Assembly (NCBI RefSeq): GCF_965198575.1
Contig: NZ_OZ240671.1
Location: 620,001 to 684,000 of the forward strand
Direction of reading: 5' to 3'
DNA from: Lichenicola sp965198575
Lineage (GTDB): Bacteria > Pseudomonadota > Alphaproteobacteria > Acetobacterales > Acetobacteraceae
Length of the DNA stretch: 64,000 nucleotides
Positions within the stretch are counted from its first letter, which is position 1. The number at the start of each line of letters is the position of its first letter. Below the pieces are notes generated by a model, which searched no databases, had not been told where the DNA came from, and saw nothing but the letters and a program-made list of their open reading frames with translations. Shown one piece after another: positions 59,232 to 64,000 of the stretch. Both the position numbers and the translations under genes were made by a program.

Positions 59232-59884
59232 GGTCGGCGCTGCGTCCCTCACCCGCCGACCGGCACGCCCGCGCGCACCGCCACCGGTTTCGCGGCCCGT
59301 TCGCTGTGCTGCTGCTGTTGCTGGTGGCAGCGTGGTGCGGAGGGTTCGGCTGGTTTGCCTGGACCGCGATGCAGCCGGCGGCCGCGGTCCCGGTCGCCGA
59401 CGGCATCGTCGTGCTCACCGGGGGTGCCGGACGCATCGAGGCAGCACTCGACCTGCTGCAGCAGCAGCGCGCCCGGCTGATGCTGATCTCCGGGGTATCG
59501 GAGCATCTCGACCTGCAGCAGGTCATGCGGCCCACCGGTCGCAGCCTGCCGCCCGGGGTCGCGGACCGCATCGCTCTGGGCCACAGCGCCACCTCGACCG
59601 TCGGCAACGCCATCGAGGCGGCCTCCTGGGCACGCGCCAACAGCCTGCATTCGCTGATCGTCGTCACCGCCGGCTACCATATGCGCCGGGCGTTGGCGGA
59701 AATCGGCACCGCACTCCCCGATATCGCCCTCTACCCGGACCCGGTGCAGCCGCCGGCGCTGGCCGAGGCCGGGCTCGGACGGTTGCGGCTCGGCACGCTG
59801 CGACTGCTGGCCTCGGAATACAGCAAATGGCTGGCGGTCGAGGTCGGGCTGACCGGCTCGGCGCACCTGCGGGAGACGGCATGA
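59228..59884 (+). CDS. YdcF-family (DUF218) membrane protein
   Basis: 218 residues. One N-terminal membrane helix (FAVLLLLLVAAWCGGFGWFAW) anchors a DUF218 domain: DGIVVLTGGAGRIEAALDLLQQQRARLMLISGV, GHSATSTVGNAIEAASWARANSLHSLIVVTAGYHMRRAL. Members such as ElyC/SanA affect envelope integrity and polyprenyl-lipid use. Its place between ftsX and plsC, with four-base overlaps on both sides, ties it to envelope growth. The open frame extends upstream within ftsX but is not coding there. Confidence 0.9.
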   Translation: MRSALRPSPADRHARAHRHRFRGPFAVLLLLLVAAWCGGFGWFAWTAMQPAAAVPVADGIVVLTGGAGRIEAALDLLQQQRARLMLISGVSEHLDLQQVMRPTGRSLPPGVADRIALGHSATSTVGNAIEAASWARANSLHSLIVVTAGYHMRRALAEIGTALPDIALYPDPVQPPALAEAGLGRLRLGTLRLLASEYSKWLAVEVGLTGSAHLRETA

Positions 59885-60657
59885 CTCAACTCATCACGCT
59901 ACTCCGCGCCGGGCTGTTCAACCTGTATTTCCTCCTGCTGACCATCGTCATGGGCCTGGCCGCCTTCTGGGTCCGGCTGTTCGCGCGCCGGCACGCCCTC
60001 GCCTACGCGCAATGCTGGGCCCGCCTGACGCTGGCCGGCCTGCGCCACATCTGCGGCATCGGCGTCGTGGTGACCGGCGCCGAGCACCTGCCATCGACCG
60101 GTCCGATCCTGATCGCCTCGCAGCACCAGTCGGCGTTCGACACCCTGGTCTGGATGAACCTGGTGCCGCGGCCGGCCTACGTGATGAAGCGCGAGCTTAC
60201 CCGCATCCCGCTGGTCGGGCCGATGCTGCTGCTCGCCGGCATGATCCCGCTGGAGCGGCAGGGTGGTGCGCGGGCGCTGCGTGAGCTCATGCGCGCCACC
60301 GAAGCCGCGCGGGACGACGGACGCCAGATCGTGATCTTCCCGGAAGGCACCCGGGTGCTCGCCGGCGACGCCGTGCCGCTGCAGCCGGGCGTCGCGGCAC
60401 TGGCGTCGCATGCCGGACTGCCGGTGCTGCCGGTGGCGACCGATTCCGGCAAGCGCTGGTCGCGACGGGCGTTCATGAAGCACCCGGGGAGCATCCATAT
60501 CGACATCGCCCCGGCGATTCCGGCCGGCCTCAGGCGCGGGCAGTTGCTGGCGGAAATCCGCCGCGCCTGGATCTCGGTGGAAGCCCGCCGGGCGGCCATC
60601 CTGCCTGTGGATAAGACTGTGGGAAGGATGCCGGAGATCGGGGATGGCCGCGGCTAA
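59881..60657 (+). CDS. plsC: 1-acyl-sn-glycerol-3-phosphate acyltransferase
   Basis: Makes phosphatidic acid from lysophosphatidic acid at the inner membrane. 258 residues with an N-terminal membrane segment. The catalytic HX4D is in ASQHQSAFDTLVWMNLV, the second block is PAYVMKRELTRIPLVGPMLLLAGMIPLER, the third IVIFPEGTRVLAG and the fourth LPVLPVATDSG. It is the last gene of the ftsE-ftsX-ydcF-plsC run. The C-terminal 25 residues are poorly conserved. Confidence 0.95.
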   Translation: MTQLITLLRAGLFNLYFLLLTIVMGLAAFWVRLFARRHALAYAQCWARLTLAGLRHICGIGVVVTGAEHLPSTGPILIASQHQSAFDTLVWMNLVPRPAYVMKRELTRIPLVGPMLLLAGMIPLERQGGARALRELMRATEAARDDGRQIVIFPEGTRVLAGDAVPLQPGVAALASHAGLPVLPVATDSGKRWSRRAFMKHPGSIHIDIAPAIPAGLRRGQLLAEIRRAWISVEARRAAILPVDKTVGRMPEIGDGRG

Positions 60658-60958
60658 AACCGCCCGATATCCAGATGAAAGAAGCACTTCGGGGACGTCC
60701 CACCGGGCTCGATTCGTCTCATGGCATGGCAGCCACTATCGAACCTACGTTAGCCTCACTACCACCTTGCTGAATGGCGCGCCCGGGACGGCATACCGTG
60801 GCGGCCGGACACAGCGACCGGCAGCCATTCCACGCCAGTCCAACGGCGCGCCGATCAAGGGTGTGGACAACCCTGTGCATGGTTGCCCCGAATGCCGGGA
60901 CGGTCGGCTTGACAGCCTCGCCAGTTCAAGGACTTCGCGAGGGGTTGCGAGGTGATCT
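60658..60958. other. Intergenic region, 301 bp
   Basis: No gene is supported. The sequence TTGACA occurs at about 60909, a possible -35 box for the following gene, but no matching -10 box is clear. Sequences close to DnaA boxes occur here and at the end of plsC, without other origin features. Confidence 0.35.
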
Positions 60959-62122
60959 ATGAAGGTGTCGATGCATCCTGCAGAACGCTCCCGCCGGTCC
61001 CGCCGGTTTCGTGCGCTGGTCGTCGCCACGATGCTGCTCTCGACCCTGCTGGTCGGGCTCGACACGCTGATGTGGTTCCGGCTCGAGCGGGTGCTGGATC
61101 GCCGCCTTGCCGCACTCGCCCAGGACGCCCGTGCAAGCGGCTGGCACTTCACCGCGAGGGCCGGCGAGCGCGGCGGCTGGCCCCTGTCGGCCACGCTGAT
61201 CCTGATCCGGCCGACCCTCGCCGGCGCCGATCGGCTGATCCCGGGCGGCATCGGCTGGTCCGGCGAGCGGGCGACGCTCAGCCTGTCGTTGCTGCCGCCG
61301 CACCGGACCACCATCATCGCGGGCGGCACGCAGACGCTGTCGGTGGCATCAGGTTCACCCGATGCCGTAGCGCTGAGGTTCTGGGCGGCACGGCTGGCGC
61401 TGCACCTGCCCGACGATGACGACGCTCGCGGGCAAGCCGGCACGCGGCAGTTCAGCTTCGATGCAGAGGCCCTGCATGTCGCCGCACCCGGGAGCGGACC
61501 GGACGACATCGCCCAGCTCGCCGACGCGAACGGCCGGCTCGACTGGCCACCCACCCGGACACCCGACCAGGCGGCGGCCTCTGTTCCCGCCGGCCCGGAT
61601 CAGCCGGCCGTCTCGCTCTCGCTGGACCTGCACGATATCGCCCTGCCGGCCCGGCTGCGCACCCCGATGCGCGTGCTGCAGCAGGCCAGGCTCCGGCTGC
61701 AGCTCACCGGTCGACGGCCGGAGTTGCAGATGCGACTTAAGGACGCGCTTGACAGGTGGCGCGGGTCCGGCGGGCAGCTCCGGATCACCGAGGCCAGCCT
61801 CGAGTGGGGCGGCAGCAGTGCCGCGTTGGCGGGCGATGCCGGTCTCGATGCGGATGGCGCGCTCGACGGTGGGTTCCAGCTCGCACTGACCCAACCCGAC
61901 CCGGTGCTCCGCCAGCTGGAGGAAGCCGGCCTGCTGCGCCCGGGCGTGTCCCGCTCGATCGCGGCGGTGCTCGGGCTGATTGCCGCGTCCGAGCCCGGTC
62001 CGCACATCCACCTCCCGCTCGACCTCCGCCATGGCCTGCTCAGCCTCGGCCGGATCCCGCTGCTGCAGATCGGCCCCCGGCCGGGGTCCGCCACCGGCAC
62101 CGCTTCAGTTTCGACACCGTGA
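60959..62122 (+). CDS. DUF2125-family protein
   Basis: 387 residues with a single N-terminal membrane helix (ALVVATMLLSTLLVGLDTLMW) and a large periplasmic beta-rich part. The pattern MWFRLERVLDRRLAALAQDARASGWHFTARAGERGGWPLSATLIL and the later LALTQPDPVLRQLEEAGLL fit DUF2125, an alphaproteobacterial family related in fold to AsmA-like lipid-carrying proteins. Its role is not known. An envelope function would fit the neighbours. It stands alone upstream of cydAB. Confidence 0.82.
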   Translation: MKVSMHPAERSRRSRRFRALVVATMLLSTLLVGLDTLMWFRLERVLDRRLAALAQDARASGWHFTARAGERGGWPLSATLILIRPTLAGADRLIPGGIGWSGERATLSLSLLPPHRTTIIAGGTQTLSVASGSPDAVALRFWAARLALHLPDDDDARGQAGTRQFSFDAEALHVAAPGSGPDDIAQLADANGRLDWPPTRTPDQAAASVPAGPDQPAVSLSLDLHDIALPARLRTPMRVLQQARLRLQLTGRRPELQMRLKDALDRWRGSGGQLRITEASLEWGGSSAALAGDAGLDADGALDGGFQLALTQPDPVLRQLEEAGLLRPGVSRSIAAVLGLIAASEPGPHIHLPLDLRHGLLSLGRIPLLQIGPRPGSATGTASVSTP

Positions 62123-62267
62123 CGATGCCGATCTGGCATTTGAAACCGGGGCAGGCGCTGGCCATCTGATCAGCATCGGATATGCTGGCTCCGGCTCAGC
62201 ACTCCGATGACGACCCGTGTGCCGATTGCCGGCGCACTGCCGCTTCAACCGAAGGCGCCGCTCCGTC

Positions 62268-63737
62268 ATGTTCGCCATCACGGCCCTGCACATCGCCCGT
62301 GCCCAGTTCGGCTTCACCGTAGCCTTTCACATCCTGTTTCCCGCGTTCTCGATCGGGCTTGCCGCCTACCTCGCCGTGCTCGAGGGGCTGTGGCTGAAAA
62401 CCGGGCGGCAGGTCTATCTCGACCTGTTCCGCTACTGGCTGAAGATCTTCTCGATCGGCTTCGCGATGGGCGTCGTGTCCGGCGTGGTGATGTCCTACGA
62501 GTTCGGCACCAACTGGTCGCGCTTCGCCGCCAAGGCCGGCCCGGTGCTGGGCCCGATGCTGGCCTACGAGGTGCTGACGGCGTTCTTCCTCGAAGCCGGG
62601 TTCCTCGGCGTGATGCTGTTCGGCATGAACCGGGTCGGCAAGCGGCTGCATTTCACCGCCACCTGCCTGGTATCGATCGGCACGCTGATCTCGATGAGCT
62701 GGATCCTCGCCTCCAACAGCTGGATGCAGACCCCCGCCGGCTACGTCATCGACAAGGCCACCGGCCGCTTCCTGCCCGACGATTGGTGGAAGATCGTCTT
62801 CAACCCGTCCTTCCCGTACCGGCTGGTGCATATGGGCCTGGCGGCGTTCCTGTGCGTCGCGTTCTCGGTCGGCGCGGTGGGCGCCTACCACCTGTTGCGT
62901 GACCGCAAGGCCGGCCGCCAGCCGACCGAGGCGGTACGGGTGATGTTCTCGATGGCGATGTGGATGGCGGCGATCGTGGCGCCGATGCAGATCCTCGCCG
63001 GCGACACCCAGGGCCTGAACACGCTGCAATACCAGCCGGCGAAGATCGCGGCGATGGAAGGCGACTGGGATACCAAGGGCCGCGCGCCGGAGATCCTGTT
63101 CGGCATCCCGAACATGAAGACCGAAACCACCGACTACAAGATCGAGCTGCCGTTCGCAGGCTCGCTGATCCTGACCCACAGCCTTGACGGCAAGGTGCCC
63201 GGGCTGAAGCAGTTCGCGCCTGCCGACCGACCCTACTCGCCGCTGATCTTCTTCACCTTCCGGATCATGATCGGGCTCGGCTTCCTGATGTTCGGGCTCG
63301 GGCTGTTCAGCCTGTTCCTGCGCTGGAAGGGGACGTTCTATGAGAACGTGTGGCTGCACCGGTTCGCCCTGGTGATGGCGCCATCGGGGTTCCTGGCATT
63401 GCTGTGCGGCTGGATCACCACCGAGGTCGGTCGTCAGCCCTACACGGTGTACGGCCTGCTGCGGACCACCGACAGCGTCTCGCCGATCGCCCTGCCCGGC
63501 ATCGCCACCTCGATGATCGCCTTCGTGGTGGTGTATTTCGCGGTCTTCGGCGCCGGCCTGGTGTTCATCCTCAGGCTGATGAGCAAGGAGCCCGAGTTCG
63601 GTGAGCCCGGCCTCGATCCCCGCGAGCCCACCCGCACCTCCGGCATCCATCCCGGCCCCGCACAGGGCACCGGCAGCAAGGCCGATCGTCGGCCGCGTCC
63701 CGCGCCGGGCTACACAGCACCGCATCCGGCGGAGTGA
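62268..63737 (+). CDS. cydA: Cytochrome bd-type quinol oxidase subunit I, CIO type
   Basis: Oxidises quinol and reduces oxygen without pumping protons. 489 residues from MFAITALHIARAQFGFT; a start 17 codons earlier lacks family sequence. The heme ligands are His8/His20 region (ALHIARAQFGFTVAFHILFPAF), His in RLVHMGLAAFL and Met in FRIMIGLGFLM. GDTQGLNTLQYQPAKIAAMEG is the quinol-binding start, and the Q-loop that follows is short, as in cyanide-insensitive oxidases. A Pro-rich basic tail ends the protein. cydB follows after five bases. Confidence 0.96.
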   Translation: MFAITALHIARAQFGFTVAFHILFPAFSIGLAAYLAVLEGLWLKTGRQVYLDLFRYWLKIFSIGFAMGVVSGVVMSYEFGTNWSRFAAKAGPVLGPMLAYEVLTAFFLEAGFLGVMLFGMNRVGKRLHFTATCLVSIGTLISMSWILASNSWMQTPAGYVIDKATGRFLPDDWWKIVFNPSFPYRLVHMGLAAFLCVAFSVGAVGAYHLLRDRKAGRQPTEAVRVMFSMAMWMAAIVAPMQILAGDTQGLNTLQYQPAKIAAMEGDWDTKGRAPEILFGIPNMKTETTDYKIELPFAGSLILTHSLDGKVPGLKQFAPADRPYSPLIFFTFRIMIGLGFLMFGLGLFSLFLRWKGTFYENVWLHRFALVMAPSGFLALLCGWITTEVGRQPYTVYGLLRTTDSVSPIALPGIATSMIAFVVVYFAVFGAGLVFILRLMSKEPEFGEPGLDPREPTRTSGIHPGPAQGTGSKADRRPRPAPGYTAPHPAE

Positions 63738-63742
63738 GCAGC

Positions 63743-64000
63743 ATGGGGGACCAGGCACACTGGCTGCCGATCGTCTGGGCCTGCATCGCCTGCTTCACGG
63801 TGCTGGCCTACATCGTCCTGGACGGGTTCGATCTCGGCCTCGGCATCCTGTTCGCGGTCGAGTACGAGCGGCCCGACCGCGACGTCATGGTCAACACCGT
63901 GGCCCCGGTGTGGGACGGCAACGAGACCTGGCTGATCCTGGGCGGGGCGGCACTCTACGGCGTGTTCCCGGTCGCCTACGCCACGATCCTGCCGGCGCTG
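63743..64000 (+). CDS. cydB: Cytochrome bd-type quinol oxidase subunit II, 3' end missing
   Basis: The frame opens at an ATG preceded by GGAG and runs to the last base of the window, so only the first 86 residues are seen. LPIVWACIACFTVLAYIVLDGFDLGLGILF and NTVAPVWDGNETWLILGGAALYGVFPVAYA are hallmark CydB sequences. The protein pairs with CydA in the membrane and should continue for about 250 more residues. Confidence 0.95.
   Translation, partial: MGDQAHWLPIVWACIACFTVLAYIVLDGFDLGLGILFAVEYERPDRDVMVNTVAPVWDGNETWLILGGAALYGVFPVAYATILPAL

Noticed and set aside
60606..60870. TGTGGATAA near the end of plsC and TGTGGACAA in the following gap, considered as DnaA boxes of an origin
   Set aside because: Only one perfect 9-mer, no cluster, no AT-rich unwinding element and no dnaA, hemE or parAB nearby. 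One or two matches are expected by chance in 64 kb.
1..64000. CRISPR arrays and insertion sequences
   Set aside because: No regularly spaced repeats, transposase motifs or paired terminal inverted repeats with target duplications were seen. The only tandem repeats lie inside coding sequence.

Overview
The window is GC-rich, densely packed alphaproteobacterial chromosome. The 5-aminolevulinate synthase form of HemA, a ctaB gene beside a decayed ctaD, a CIO-type cydAB and the Rhodobacter-type phosphatidylethanolamine methyltransferase together suggest a member of the Acetobacteraceae or a close relative. This is an inference from gene content; no rRNA or tRNA gene was found to test it. Many genes overlap by ATGA, and several start with GTG or TTG.

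Layout. 1-8 kb: a truncated MFS transporter, an AT-richer island with a solitary OLD-like ATPase/TOPRIM protein, small enzymes, a class A beta-lactamase and hemA. 8-15 kb: a lipid-exporter-type ABC protein, a GT1 glycosyltransferase, a respiratory remnant (CoxF-like protein, ctaB, and a CtaD homologue without its oxygen-reducing centre), and pmtA. 15-29 kb: housekeeping and metabolic genes (gshB, an S9 peptidase, greB, aldose epimerase, PhzF, GNAT, uvrB), a divergent TetR/isochorismatase-like pair with visible operators, and a MarR-MFS pair.

28-32 kb is the most interesting region. A photoactive yellow protein (PYP) gene overlaps, by 8 bases, a PAS-PAS-GGDEF-EAL protein whose catalytic motifs are all intact. 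Divergent from it is an AMP-forming ligase of the type that activates p-coumarate for PYP. The three genes look like a compact blue-light to cyclic-di-GMP module.

32-37 kb: a RES-type toxin with its Xre/ParS-type antitoxin, sufE, hslVU, an orphan receiver protein and a VOC protein. 37-51 kb: a second GGDEF-EAL protein, convergent with an eight-gene chemosensory operon (cheW, cheR with a TPR-like tail, cheW, mcp, cheA with a receiver, cheB, two receiver-histidine kinases). Its parts match the Wsp set, but it has no WspR; c-di-GMP enzymes sit just beyond it.

51-64 kb: envelope and lipid genes (lipid kinase, LpxH-like phosphoesterase with a GT4 glycosyltransferase, an ftsE-ftsX-ydcF-plsC operon, a DUF2125 protein), a TetA-like MFS transporter, and the start of cydAB, which is cut by the window end. 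No CRISPR array, insertion sequence or prophage was seen.
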